DNA from: Pandoraea eparura | GTDB taxonomy: Bacteria > Pseudomonadota > Gammaproteobacteria > Burkholderiales > Burkholderiaceae | Direction of reading: 5' to 3' | NCBI RefSeq assembly: GCF_902459725.1 | Contig: NZ_CABPSH010000013.1 | Span: forward strand, 62,001-126,000 | Length of the DNA: 64,000 nt | Shown here: positions 43,907 through 53,648 of the stretch, piece after piece | Position numbering within the stretch: the first letter of the stretch is position 1 | How the letters are laid out: each line of letters begins with the position of its first letter | Made by a program: the position numbers and the translations under genes | The notes under the pieces: model-generated | The model's database searches: none | Seen by the model: only the letters and a program-made list of their open reading frames with translations | What the model was told of the DNA's origin: nothing

Positions 43907-45481
43907 GTGCGCCCCCTGCCTTTCCGCGATGCGTTGATGGCCATGATTGGCATTGCGCTCGTCAACATGCTGGTCGCCCTCGACCAGACCGTCGTCAGTA
44001 CTGCACTGCCGTCCATCGTCGCCGAACTCAAAGGTTTCGAGTATTACGCCTGGATCGCCAGCATTTACCTGCTGGCCTCCGTCGTGACCGTGCCAGTGTT
44101 CGGGCGACTCGGCGATTACTTCGGCCGTCGCCGGTTCGTGATCGCCTCGGTGGTGACCTTTACCGTCGCCTCGGTGCTTTGCGGTCTGGCCCCCAACATG
44201 CCATTCCTTGTTTTCGCGCGCGGATTGCAGGGGATCGGTGGCGGCATGATGGTCGGCACCGCCTTCGCGTCCGTGCCCGATCTGTTCCCCGACGCCCGCT
44301 CGCGAGTGCGTTGGCAGGTCGTGATCACCACGGCCTATGGCATCGGCACGGCCGCGGGGCCATCGCTGGGCGGCCTGCTCTCCGAGCATTTCGGCTGGCG
44401 CTCGACATTTTTCGTGAACCTGCCGGTCGGTCTGGCGGCGCTGTATTTCGTCTGGCGATACCTGCCCAAGTTTCCGTCGGCACATCAAGGCGACGTTCGC
44501 GTCGACTGGCGTGGCGCACTTTGGATCGCCGTCGTGCTCGGCGGCTTCCAGGTGTTCATCGAGAACTTGCCGGCCCGCGGCGCATCGCTCGGGAATGGGC
44601 TGCTGATTGCCGGCGTTGCCATCGGCTTCTGGGGGCTGCTACGCACGGAACGCCGCGCCACGCATCCCATCGTGCCGCTCGACATGTTCCGTCACCCCCA
44701 GCTTGTGGTGCTCTTCACGCTGTCGGTGCTGATCGGCTTCGTGATGTACTCGCTGATCTTCTTCGCGCCGCTGCTGTTGCAGGGTGGCTTCGGTCTGAGT
44801 CCGCAGGCCGCTGGCTTGATCGCGACGCCGCTTGCTGCCTGTATTGCGCTGGGCAGCTTCATCAATACCCCGATCGTGGTGCGACTGTCGCGTCCGACCA
44901 ACATGCTGATTCTCGGCTTTTGCCTGCTGGCGGCCGCGTCGGCGGGCGTGGGACTGTCCCATCGCGTGACGTCGCACGGCATGATCGCCCTGATGATGGG
45001 GTGTGCGGGCATCGGCATCGGTTTCATCCTCAACAACATGAACGTGTTCGGGCAGGAAATTGCCGGGCGCGAACGTTTCGGCATCACCACTGCGCTGTTG
45101 CAGTCGACGCGCATGGTCGGCGGCATGCTGGGCACGACGATCGTGGGCACGCTGGTCAATCACTGGTATGCCAACGGGGTGGCCGGTGTGGTGTCGGGCT
45201 ACGATGGCACGCCGGCGGCCCACGCCGTCGGCCGCGCGCTCGACCCGCGCATTCTGATCGATCCGACGCTGCGTGCCGACCTGTTGACCGATCTGCGGGC
45301 CGTGGGGATCGATGGCATGCCGCTGGTCGAGACCGCTCGCCTGACGCTCGTGAACGCCGTCCACGCGGGGGTGCTGCTCACGGGCATCGCGGCGATTGCC
45401 GCCGCATTGCTGGTGCGCCGCATCCGGCAGATTCAGTTTCCCAAGCGTCGCGATCGCTCGACCGTGGCCGCGCCGGAATAA
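43907..45481 (+). CDS. MFS drug-export transporter, DHA2 (14-helix) family
   Basis: 524 residues from GTG 43907. Motif D1 (ALVNMLVALDQTVVSTALPSI), motif A (GRLGDYFGRRRFVIAS) and motif C (TTAYGIGTAAGPSLGGLLSEHFGWRSTFFVNLPVG) are all present, with about 14 helices. It exports drugs or organic solutes by proton antiport. Substrate unknown. It stands alone upstream of fabV. Confidence 0.93.
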   Translation: MRPLPFRDALMAMIGIALVNMLVALDQTVVSTALPSIVAELKGFEYYAWIASIYLLASVVTVPVFGRLGDYFGRRRFVIASVVTFTVASVLCGLAPNMPFLVFARGLQGIGGGMMVGTAFASVPDLFPDARSRVRWQVVITTAYGIGTAAGPSLGGLLSEHFGWRSTFFVNLPVGLAALYFVWRYLPKFPSAHQGDVRVDWRGALWIAVVLGGFQVFIENLPARGASLGNGLLIAGVAIGFWGLLRTERRATHPIVPLDMFRHPQLVVLFTLSVLIGFVMYSLIFFAPLLLQGGFGLSPQAAGLIATPLAACIALGSFINTPIVVRLSRPTNMLILGFCLLAAASAGVGLSHRVTSHGMIALMMGCAGIGIGFILNNMNVFGQEIAGRERFGITTALLQSTRMVGGMLGTTIVGTLVNHWYANGVAGVVSGYDGTPAAHAVGRALDPRILIDPTLRADLLTDLRAVGIDGMPLVETARLTLVNAVHAGVLLTGIAAIAAALLVRRIRQIQFPKRRDRSTVAAPE

Positions 45482-45649
45482 GTCGTGAGCCGCCCGGTGT
45501 TGTCCGAACGGGTTGCGCCGGGTGTCTGAAAACCAAGGCATGGGGTGAGAGAACCCCCGTCAAAATGCCGGGTCGGTGCCGACCTCGTTTACAATGCGCG
45601 GTGTTTGCCGGGTGAGCCGGCATCTCCGATTTTTGTGAACGAGGTTTCC

Positions 45650-46843
45650 ATGATCATCAAGCCACGCGTGCGCGGCTTCATCTGCGTCACCACCCATCCT
45701 GTCGGCTGCGAGGCCAACGTCAAGCAACAGATCGCCTATGTGAAGGCGCAAGGCGCGATTGCGAACGGTCCGAAGAAGGTGCTCGTGATCGGTGCGTCGA
45801 CCGGCTACGGTCTGGCCGCGCGCATTACCGCCGCTTTCGGCAGCGACGCGGCGACGCTGGGTGTGTTCTTCGAGCGTGCTGGCAGCGAGACCAAGCCGGG
45901 AACGCCGGGGTGGTACAACACGGCCGCCTTCGACAAGTTCGCCACCGAGAAGGGGCTGTACGCGAAGAGCATCAACGGCGACGCTTTCTCCAAGGAAATC
46001 AAGGCCAAGACCATTGAGACGATCAAGCAGGATCTCGGTCAGGTCGATCTGGTCGTCTACAGCCTCGCGTCGCCGCGCCGCACGCATCCGGAAACGGGGC
46101 AGGTGTTCAGCTCGGTGCTCAAGCCGGTGGGCAAGTCGGTGACGCTGCGCGGCATCGATACCGACAAGGAAGTCGTGAAGGCATCGGTGTTCGAGCCGGC
46201 CACGCAGGAAGAGATCGACAACACGGTGGCCGTCATGGGCGGCGAAGACTGGCAAATGTGGATCGACGCGCTTGCCGAGGCAGGCGTACTCGCCCCGGGC
46301 GCCAAGACGACGGCGTTCACGTATCTGGGCGAGAAGCTCACGCACGACATCTACTGGAACGGGTCGATTGGCGCTGCCAAGAAGGATCTCGACGAGAAGG
46401 TGCTCGGCCTTCGCGCCAAACTCGCGGCCAGCGGCGGCGACGCCCGCGTGGCCGTGCTCAAGGCACTGGTCACGCAAGCCAGTTCGGCCATCCCGATGAT
46501 GCCGCTCTACCTCTCGCTGCTGTTCAAGGTGATGAAGGCCAAGGGTACGCACGAAGGTTGCATCGAGCAGATCTACGGCCTGTACAAGGACAGCCTGTAC
46601 AGCGCGACACCGAAGCTCGACGAGGAAGGCCGGGTGCGCACCGACCAGAAGGAGCTTTCGCCCGACGTGCAGAGCGAAGTTGCGGCACTGTGGGACAAGG
46701 TGACCGACGAGAACCTGTATGACCTGACGGACTTCGCCGGCTACAAGCACGAATTCCTGCGCTTGTTCGGATTCGAGATCGACGGCGTGGATTACGAGGC
46801 TGACGTGAATCCGGACGTATCGATTCCGCATCTCGTGGCGTAA
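45650..46843 (+). CDS. fabV: Enoyl-[acyl-carrier-protein] reductase FabV
   Basis: 397 residues from ATG 45650 ([20 protein letters not shown], the family start); the frame is open to 45545. The NADH site is [16 protein letters not shown]. The catalytic Tyr235-x8-Lys244 motif ([11 protein letters not shown]) has the longer spacing that defines FabV. It catalyses the last step of each fatty-acid elongation cycle. FabV enzymes are known to be triclosan-tolerant. Confidence 0.97.
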   Translation: MIIKPRVRGFICVTTHPVGCEANVKQQIAYVKAQGAIANGPKKVLVIGASTGYGLAARITAAFGSDAATLGVFFERAGSETKPGTPGWYNTAAFDKFATEKGLYAKSINGDAFSKEIKAKTIETIKQDLGQVDLVVYSLASPRRTHPETGQVFSSVLKPVGKSVTLRGIDTDKEVVKASVFEPATQEEIDNTVAVMGGEDWQMWIDALAEAGVLAPGAKTTAFTYLGEKLTHDIYWNGSIGAAKKDLDEKVLGLRAKLAASGGDARVAVLKALVTQASSAIPMMPLYLSLLFKVMKAKGTHEGCIEQIYGLYKDSLYSATPKLDEEGRVRTDQKELSPDVQSEVAALWDKVTDENLYDLTDFAGYKHEFLRLFGFEIDGVDYEADVNPDVSIPHLVA

Positions 46844-46909
46844 AGCATAAGGGCGTCCGGGGGCGTTCAAGGGCTTCCCGGGACGCTCAGCCGCATCGCA
46901 GTGCAATAA

Positions 46910-46957
46910 CGATGGCCCGAGTTCGGCGCAGATGCCGGCTCGGGCCATCGTCGTTTT
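46910..46957 (+). terminator. Rho-independent terminator after fabV
   Basis: A perfect 12-bp stem (46910-46921 and 46939-46950) with a 17-nt loop is followed by TCGTTTT and a run of nine G (46958-46966). Confidence 0.85.
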
Positions 46958-47096
46958 GGGGGGGGGGCGCGTGCCGCATGCCAAGCGTGGTGTGGCGTGG
47001 TCGCGTCGTCGTGCCTTCGCGCCGAGCCTCGCGTTGCCGTGATGTCGTGATGCCGCGTCGCTCCATCGTCCCGTCGCCGCATCGGTCAGGCCGGCG

Positions 47097-48257
47097 TCAC
47101 TTCACGCTGGCGAGCGACGGCGCCGTAGACAACTCGACGATGCGTTCGGCCAGCGCGCGGCACGACAGCGGCGATGAGCCTTCGGCCTTGTTGTTGACGA
47201 TCACGTACACGGGATGGCCGGCGAGGGCGTAGTGCGCGGCCAGTGCGGCCAGCACGTCGCGCGTGACCGGGTCGGGATCGACGATCTTGTCGAACGGCGC
47301 ATATTTCGCCTTGGCTTGCTCGTAGCGATGGGCGCTGTTCAGATTCCAGCGCACCACGAGTGGCCCGGCACCCGCTTCGTCCAGCACGGCCAGCGCCGCG
47401 GCCTGACGCTCCACATGCGGCATCCGCGCGTGCAGGCCGAGGCAATAGCGCACCCCCAACTGCCCGAGCGCCCGCATGAGACGCGGCGTGAGCAATGCGC
47501 CGTCGCGAATTTCCAGTGCATAACAGGCCCCCGGCGCGGCGACGCCTTCGGGCGTTGCGTCATCCTGCGGCAGTGGCGGCAGTGGCGGCAGTGGCGGCAG
47601 TGGCGGCAGCGCGGCGAAGAAGGCTTCGATACGGTGAATCAGGGCGGGAATGTCGCGCAGCAGCGCCGACGGCAAGGGCGATACTTGAAACACCAACACC
47701 CCCGCCTTCGGCCCGAGCCCGGTCAGACATGGTGTCACGAACTGCTCGGCGGCAATTCGCGCGTCGAGAAAGCAGGGGTTCGCGCCCAGGCCTTCGCCTT
47801 TTTCTCCGCGTACGAGCGCATCGGTCACGATGCTGGGCGCCTTGACCAGGAAGCGGAAGTCCTCCGGCACCTGCTGCGCGTACTTCTGATACTCGACAAT
47901 CGACATCGGTTTGTAGAACGATCGGTCGATCCCCACGCAGCGCAGCACCGGGTGGCTCGCGTAAGCGGCAAGTCCCTGACGCGAAAGCTTGGTGTCGCTG
48001 TAGTCGTCGTCCCAGACAATGCCTTTCCAGCCTGGGAACGACCACGACGAGGTGCCCAGGCGAATCGAGCCGGGCAGCCGGTCGCCCAACCGCTGCACGT
48101 CGTCCGGAATGTCGGCCGCGCCAACACCGCCGCGGCGCGTTTGTCGGGGGCGCGGTGCGTGCCTTGTCGGAGTCGCGGTGTCGTCATCGACCTGCCTGGC
48201 ACGTCCGCCTGTCGCGGGATCGTCAGGCGTCGTGCCAAACAGATCGAACTGGCTCAT
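47097..48257 (-). CDS. DUF72 (YecE-like) TIM-barrel protein
   Basis: 386 residues. A disordered N-terminal 60 residues precede IRLGTSSWSFPGWKGIVWDDDYSDTKLSRQGLAAYASHPVLRCVGIDRSFYKPMS, the DUF72 start. RFLVKAPSIVTDA and VYVIVNNKAEGSSPL mark the rest. An LPP-repeat insert (ALPPLPPLPPLPPLPQ) is encoded by four perfect 9-bp repeats at 47569-47604. Function of the family is unknown. It overlaps cfa by 4 bp, so it is coupled to it. Confidence 0.92.
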   Translation of the reverse strand: MSQFDLFGTTPDDPATGGRARQVDDDTATPTRHAPRPRQTRRGGVGAADIPDDVQRLGDRLPGSIRLGTSSWSFPGWKGIVWDDDYSDTKLSRQGLAAYASHPVLRCVGIDRSFYKPMSIVEYQKYAQQVPEDFRFLVKAPSIVTDALVRGEKGEGLGANPCFLDARIAAEQFVTPCLTGLGPKAGVLVFQVSPLPSALLRDIPALIHRIEAFFAALPPLPPLPPLPPLPQDDATPEGVAAPGACYALEIRDGALLTPRLMRALGQLGVRYCLGLHARMPHVERQAAALAVLDEAGAGPLVVRWNLNSAHRYEQAKAKYAPFDKIVDPDPVTRDVLAALAAHYALAGHPVYVIVNNKAEGSSPLSCRALAERIVELSTAPSLASVK

Positions 48258-49465
48258 CGGTTCTCGTACATGTAGCGGCGCGACCAGGGCAGGCGCGTGG
48301 CGGACTGGCCGGCCTTGCGGCAGACCACCTGATAGAGCGAGACGTGATCGTGCTCGAACGCATACGCGCAGCCTGCCAGGTACACGCGCCAGACGCGGAA
48401 GCGCTCTTCACCCGCCAGTTCGCGCAGACGCGGGGCGTGCGATTCAAAGCGTTCGGACCAGAGCGCGAGCGTGCGTGCGTAATGACGTCGCAGGCTTTCC
48501 ACGTCGCTTGCTTCGAGTCCGCCGCGCTGCATGGATTCGAGCGCCAGGCTGATGTGCGGCAACTCGCCGTTCGGGAACACGTACTTGTCGATGAACTCGC
48601 CGCCGCCCATCGGCGTCTCGCCGCTATCCGGATCGGTCGACGTGATGCCGTGGTTCATGGCGACGCCGTCGTCCTTGAGCAGCGACGCCATCTTGGCGAA
48701 GTAGTCCCGCAGGTGCTTGCGTCCGACGTGCTCGAACATCCCCACGCTCGTAATGCGGTCGAATTGCCCCGCCACGTCGCGATAATCCTGAATGCGGATC
48801 TCGATCTGATCGGTCAGGCCGAGCTTCCTGACCCGTTCGGTGGCCAGATCGAACTGATTCTGCGAGAGCGTGATGCCGACACATTTCGCGCCGAATTTCT
48901 GCGCGGCGCGAATCACCAGGGCGCCCCAGCCGCAGCCGATGTCGAGCAACGTCTGCCCGGGCTGCAACTGGATCTTGGTGAGGATGTGATCGATCTTCTT
49001 TTCTTGTGCTGTGTCGAGGTCTTCGTCGCCGTTCTCGAAGTAGGCACAGGAATAGACCATGTTCTTGTCCAGCCAGAACTGGTAGAACTCGTTCGACACG
49101 TCATAGTGGAACTCGATCGAGCGCTTGTCGGACTTCTTGCTGTGCGTGTAGTGGCGGACTACGCGCTCCAGCGGGCCGAGCGTGGTGAGGCTACTCCCGG
49201 CAAGCGCGTAACTCATGTCGATGACGTCGACGAGCTTGCCCTCGACGTCGATCTCGCCCTTCACATAGGCCTCGCCCAGATTGTCGAGGCTGGGACTCAG
49301 CAAGCGCGTCATGGCCGCCGGGCCATTGATGCGCAACGTTACGCTGGGGTTGTCGAACGCGCCGAAATCGTAGTGCTGTCCATTCCAGAGCGCGAGGCGG
49401 ATCGGCAGGTTGGAGGATGTCTTGACGCCGCTGACCCAGTTTTCGAGTTTTTTCTCCCACAACAT
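48254..49465 (-). CDS. cfa: Cyclopropane-fatty-acyl-phospholipid synthase
   Basis: 403 residues; GGAG 7 nt before ATG 49465. The SAM motif LLDIGCGWGALVIRAAQKFG, YSCAYFENGDEDLDTAQEKKIDHIL and GMFEHVGRKHLRDYF are the CFA synthase hallmarks. It methylenates cis double bonds of membrane phospholipid acyl chains, usually on entry to stationary phase or acid stress. First gene of a unit with the DUF72 gene. Confidence 0.94.
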   Translation of the reverse strand: MLWEKKLENWVSGVKTSSNLPIRLALWNGQHYDFGAFDNPSVTLRINGPAAMTRLLSPSLDNLGEAYVKGEIDVEGKLVDVIDMSYALAGSSLTTLGPLERVVRHYTHSKKSDKRSIEFHYDVSNEFYQFWLDKNMVYSCAYFENGDEDLDTAQEKKIDHILTKIQLQPGQTLLDIGCGWGALVIRAAQKFGAKCVGITLSQNQFDLATERVRKLGLTDQIEIRIQDYRDVAGQFDRITSVGMFEHVGRKHLRDYFAKMASLLKDDGVAMNHGITSTDPDSGETPMGGGEFIDKYVFPNGELPHISLALESMQRGGLEASDVESLRRHYARTLALWSERFESHAPRLRELAGEERFRVWRVYLAGCAYAFEHDHVSLYQVVCRKAGQSATRLPWSRRYMYENR

Positions 49466-49584
49466 GGATATGCTCCAAGTGTCACCAAAAAAACTTCAAT
49501 CCGTAGCGCTCGGCGCAGTGACGTCTCCTCGTCAAACGGGCGGGTAGACGGACTGCGTCGGCGTCGGCATCGCCGACATCATGA

Positions 49585-50232
49585 TTACGGGGACAGGCGC
49601 GCCACGCGCCAGGATCCGTCGGCAAGCCGGAAATATTTGATGCGATCGTGCAGGCGCGACTCGCGGCCCTGCCAAAATTCAATCGTCTCCGGCACGAGCC
49701 GGTATCCGCCCCAGTGCGGCGGGCGCGGCGGGGCGTCGCCGAACTGGCGCCGGAACGCCGCCTCGCGTTGCTCGATGATACTGCGATCGGCCACTTCGGC
49801 GCTTTGCTCCGACGCCCATGCCCCAAGACGCGAACCCACCGGGCGCGAATGGTAATAGGCGTCGCTTTGCGCTTCGCTCACCTTCTCGACACGTCCCTCG
49901 ATGCGTACCTGGCGTTCGAGTTCGATCCAGTGAAACAGCAGGCAGCCGTAGGGCGTGGCCGCCAGCTCGCGGCCTTTGCGCGATTCGTAATTGGTGAAGA
50001 ACGTGAACCCGCCTTCGTCCGCGCCCTTGATGAGCACGATGCGTGCATCCGGACGTCCCTCAGGCGTGACGGTGGCGAGCGTCATGGCGTTCGGCTCGGG
50101 CAGTTCGGCCGCGAGCGCCTGCTCGAACCAGCGTTGGAATTGATCGAACGGACTGGGCGCCACATCGGTCTCGGAAAGTGAGCCGAGTGCGTAATTTTTG
50201 CGCAGGTCCGCGAGAGATAGCGTCTGGGTCAC
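49585..50232 (-). CDS. pdxH: Pyridoxamine 5'-phosphate oxidase
   Basis: 215 residues from GTG 50232 ([21 protein letters not shown]...), the usual PdxH length; no ATG fits. FMN and substrate motifs: [46 protein letters not shown], and C-terminal [27 protein letters not shown]. It makes pyridoxal phosphate, the cofactor of kynureninase among others. Confidence 0.95.
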   Translation of the reverse strand: MTQTLSLADLRKNYALGSLSETDVAPSPFDQFQRWFEQALAAELPEPNAMTLATVTPEGRPDARIVLIKGADEGGFTFFTNYESRKGRELAATPYGCLLFHWIELERQVRIEGRVEKVSEAQSDAYYHSRPVGSRLGAWASEQSAEVADRSIIEQREAAFRRQFGDAPPRPPHWGGYRLVPETIEFWQGRESRLHDRIKYFRLADGSWRVARLSP

Positions 50233-50524
50233 GACGATCGGTGTCGGTCTGTTGCGGTTGGGGTTGCGACACAGTATAGCGAAGAGTCGGCGAACGTGCG
50301 CAAGTGACGATTTGCCGCGTTGCCTGCCCGTCAATCCGCTGAATGCGCCGCGGGATGGGCATCTCACGGCATGTGCTTGATATTTAGTAAGTGAAGTAAT
50401 TGACGGTGCGGGTGGGAGCATTCGCGACATGGCGTGGCGTGGCAGCGACAAGTCCTTCATGCTGGCATGGGCATTGCTTCTGCGCGGCAAGGTGTTCGCG
50501 GTCGACGTCGGCGGGCGGGGCGGC

Positions 50525-52603
50525 TCACGGCGCATCGCGGCCCGGTCCGACCACGGGGGCGGTGGCAGAGGCGCGCGCGTCGCGCTTGCCACCGGCCAGG
50601 GTGCCGTTCGCGCCGCGCACCGGCTTGAGCGCCGACGGGTGGCGGCTGGGCGGATGCTGCAGGCTGGCGAGCAGTTCGCCGCATGGGCTGTCCTTGCCCG
50701 GGCCGAGTTCGAGCAGTGGCACGAGGGCGGTGTAGGGCGCGAGTACGCCCAGCGCGATGGCGCCCCCGGCACGGGCGATCAGTGTCGGCACGTTGACGCC
50801 GACGTCCGGATGCTTGAACGTGCCGCGCACATAGAGCGGTGAGCGCAACGACAGGAGGCCGAAGTGCTTCGGTTCGGGGCGGATGGTCAGGCCGAAGTGT
50901 TCCCGTTTGAGATCGACCTGTCCGGTGACACCGATGCTCGTATCGTCGGTGTCGATCACGAACGTGCGCGCATCCATGACGCCGTCGCGCACCGCAAAGT
51001 CCGCGGCCGCGCATCGCATCTCGATCTGCTTGTCGCCGAAGAGCTTGGTCAGCACGATATTGCCGACGTTGAGCCCCAGATACTCCAGCATCAGCTTGCT
51101 CATCGAGCCGCGGTCGATCAGCATCTTGATCTCGCCGTTCGACGAGCCGGCCAGCGCGGCAATCGAGTTGCCGGTCGCCGTGAGCGCGGCGTCGCCATTG
51201 ACTTCGCCGACGCTCGTCTTCATCAGGTCGACGTCGGGTAGCAACTGCTTTGTCTGCAGGTGGCGCATCGAGACCTGCGAGTCGACCTTCATCGGCTCGG
51301 TTTGCCCGTCAAGCACGAGGGTCGACGTGATGCGTCCGCCCGCGACGCCGAATTCCAGCGGTCGGAGCGAGAGTACGCCATCGTCGAGCACGAGATGGGT
51401 GACGAGGTTGTCGATCGGCAGACGCTTGTCCTTGATGATCTTGCGGCCGGTGAACTGCACGTCGGCGTCTATCGCGCGCCAGTGATCGGTCTTGAACGGA
51501 TCGACCGGCAGCACCTTGCCGGACGGCGGCGCTTTTGGCTTGCCCGTCAGATCGCCGCCACCGGAAGGGTTCTGCGTACCGACGACGGGACCGAGATCGA
51601 CCAGTCGCAACTGATTCGACACAACGGCCCCCTGCAGGATGTTGCGTGGCTGCCGTTGACGGAACACCAGCGTGCCAGACAGATCGCTCTGACCGACCTT
51701 GCCCTGGAAGCGCTCGTAGCGCCAAACGCCCGCCGTATGAAGCAGATGGCCGTTGGTCTCGTAGGCGGGGGTTTGCGGCAGCAGCACACCGGTGATCGGA
51801 TACAGGTCGGCCATCGTCGGCCCGGACAGGCGCAAATGCATATCGAGCGCGGCGAGCGTGGCCGGATTCGTGAGCGTGCCTTGGGCGGCGATCTGCGTGC
51901 GCCCGATGCGCACATCGGCATCGAGCGGGAAGGGATCGCCGGTATCTTCGAGCGAGAGGACGTCACCCGCGCGCGCCTTGCCGGTGACGGCGACCTTGCG
52001 GAAGGTGCCTTTGAGCGAGATGCCGATACCGTAAGGCGCCTGACCATCGATGGTGGCGATGGTCGCGCGCAGATCGAGTTGTTGCGGGACGAGATTGGCG
52101 TGCACCACGCCGTCTTCGAGTATCAGCCGGCCGATGCGCAGTGTCCACGGCGACGGTTTGCCATCGCCCTTCGTGAAGGTCCAGTTGTTCTGCCCGTCGG
52201 CCCGTTGCTCGATGAAGACCTTCGGCGCGGACAAGGTGACTTCGGGCAACACCACGCGCTTGTCGAGCAGCGGCAACCATTCGAGGGAGAACGTGAGCCG
52301 GCCCAGCGTGATCATGTCCGGCGTCTGGCTCCACGCAACGTTGCCTAACACGATATCATTCGCGATCAGGCGAGGCCGCGGCAGCCAGCGCCCCAGTCCC
52401 GGGGCCTTGGCGTTCGGCGCCAGCCAGTGCAGCGAGAGGTCGCCCCGGATGTCGAACGGGCGACCGGTCGCGGTGCTCACTTCCCGGTTGATGAAGGGCC
52501 GGGCGTAGTTCCAGTCAAACCACGTGATGAACGCCGCGAATGCCAGCACGATGGCGACCATCGTGATCGCCAGCCATTTCAAGGACGTTACCCATCGCAT
52601 CAT
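50525..52603 (-). CDS. AsmA-family envelope protein
   Basis: 692 residues from ATG 52603 (or adjacent ATG 52600). An N-terminal membrane helix ([19 protein letters not shown]) precedes the AsmA/TamB-like periplasmic region: [49 protein letters not shown] and [12 protein letters not shown]-like repeats with [25 protein letters not shown], the AsmA C-terminal signature. Relatives act in outer-membrane assembly or phospholipid transport. Its start codon overlaps the divergent tcdA start codon. Confidence 0.9.
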   Translation of the reverse strand: MMRWVTSLKWLAITMVAIVLAFAAFITWFDWNYARPFINREVSTATGRPFDIRGDLSLHWLAPNAKAPGLGRWLPRPRLIANDIVLGNVAWSQTPDMITLGRLTFSLEWLPLLDKRVVLPEVTLSAPKVFIEQRADGQNNWTFTKGDGKPSPWTLRIGRLILEDGVVHANLVPQQLDLRATIATIDGQAPYGIGISLKGTFRKVAVTGKARAGDVLSLEDTGDPFPLDADVRIGRTQIAAQGTLTNPATLAALDMHLRLSGPTMADLYPITGVLLPQTPAYETNGHLLHTAGVWRYERFQGKVGQSDLSGTLVFRQRQPRNILQGAVVSNQLRLVDLGPVVGTQNPSGGGDLTGKPKAPPSGKVLPVDPFKTDHWRAIDADVQFTGRKIIKDKRLPIDNLVTHLVLDDGVLSLRPLEFGVAGGRITSTLVLDGQTEPMKVDSQVSMRHLQTKQLLPDVDLMKTSVGEVNGDAALTATGNSIAALAGSSNGEIKMLIDRGSMSKLMLEYLGLNVGNIVLTKLFGDKQIEMRCAAADFAVRDGVMDARTFVIDTDDTSIGVTGQVDLKREHFGLTIRPEPKHFGLLSLRSPLYVRGTFKHPDVGVNVPTLIARAGGAIALGVLAPYTALVPLLELGPGKDSPCGELLASLQHPPSRHPSALKPVRGANGTLAGGKRDARASATAPVVGPGRDAP

Positions 52604-53438
52604 GAACAGTACCCCGTCGATTGTTGTTGCTCCGGCGCCCGCCACGCCACCGGAGGAGGATTTTGACGCGAGTCGCCGTTTCGGCGGCATCGCGCGTTTA
52701 TACGGTGACGACGGTCTTGCGCGTCTGCGTGACGCGCACGTGGCCGTCATCGGCATCGGCGGCGTGGGCTCGTGGGTCGCCGAGGCACTGGCGCGCAGCG
52801 CCGTGGGCCGACTCACGCTCGTCGATCTCGACAACGTTGCCGAAAGCAATGCCAATCGTCAGGTGCATGCCCTCGACGGCAACTTCGGCAAGCCGAAAGT
52901 GACCGCGATGGCCGAGCGAATCGTGGCGATCAATCCTGCCTGCCAACTTACGCTGGTCGAAGACTTTGTCGCACTGGACAATCTCGACACCATGCTGGGC
53001 GGCGGCTTCGACTGGGTCGTCGACGCCATCGACAGCGTGCGCGTGAAAACGGCGCTCATTGCGTGGTGCGTGGCGCATGCGCAGCGTCTGATCACCGTTG
53101 GCGGGGCCGGCGGCCAGATCGATCCGACCCGCATCCGTATCGACGATCTCACCCGCACGATCCAGGATCCGCTGCTGGCGAAGGTTCGCGCGCAACTACG
53201 CAAGCAACACGGTTTTGTCCGCGGGCCGAAAGCCAAGTTCAACGTACCCGCCGTGTATTCGGACGAACCCTTGCAGTACCCGGAAGCGGCATGCGCGCCC
53301 GTGGAAGGCGCGAATGCCGTTGCGGGGCCACAGGGCTTGAACTGCGCCGGTTTCGGCTCGAGCGTGTGTGTCACAGCCACCTTCGGCATGGCGGCCGCTG
53401 CTTACGTTTTGAAGCGAATCGCGATACCTGCCGCCTGA
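52602..53438 (+). CDS. tcdA: tRNA threonylcarbamoyladenosine dehydratase
   Basis: 278 residues from ATG 52602. SRRFGGIARLYGDDGLARLRDAHVAVIGIGGVGSWVAEALARSAVG matches TcdA/CsdL (E1-like, ThiF fold) closely, including the ATP-binding GxGGVGS loop. NANRQVHALDGNFGKPK and DWVVDAIDSVRVKTALI follow. It cyclises the t6A modification of tRNA. Frames are open upstream to 52524, but the family has little sequence before the RFGG helix. Confidence 0.93.
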   Translation: MNSTPSIVVAPAPATPPEEDFDASRRFGGIARLYGDDGLARLRDAHVAVIGIGGVGSWVAEALARSAVGRLTLVDLDNVAESNANRQVHALDGNFGKPKVTAMAERIVAINPACQLTLVEDFVALDNLDTMLGGGFDWVVDAIDSVRVKTALIAWCVAHAQRLITVGGAGGQIDPTRIRIDDLTRTIQDPLLAKVRAQLRKQHGFVRGPKAKFNVPAVYSDEPLQYPEAACAPVEGANAVAGPQGLNCAGFGSSVCVTATFGMAAAAYVLKRIAIPAA

Positions 53439-53553
53439 CGACCGTCCGCGCGTGCCCCAGTTGTACCAAGGTGCGCGCGTCACGTCTGTAACCAAAGGTT
53501 ACGTGTCGGTGCCGACGATCGCGATCGCGGCGTCGATGTTTCGTTGTCTGAAA

Positions 53554-53586
53554 TGACAATGGCCGGATTGCTCCCGGCCATTGTCA
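53554..53586. terminator. Bidirectional hairpin between tcdA and fadD-type gene
   Basis: A perfect 13-bp stem TGACAATGGCCGG/CCGGCCATTGTCA with a 7-nt loop lies between two convergent genes. T-runs are weak on both sides. Confidence 0.7.
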
Positions 53587-53648
53587 ATGCAGTGCCCACT
53601 TTTCGTGTCGTCGCGACGCACGACGACACGACCCGCAGAGGTGAATCG

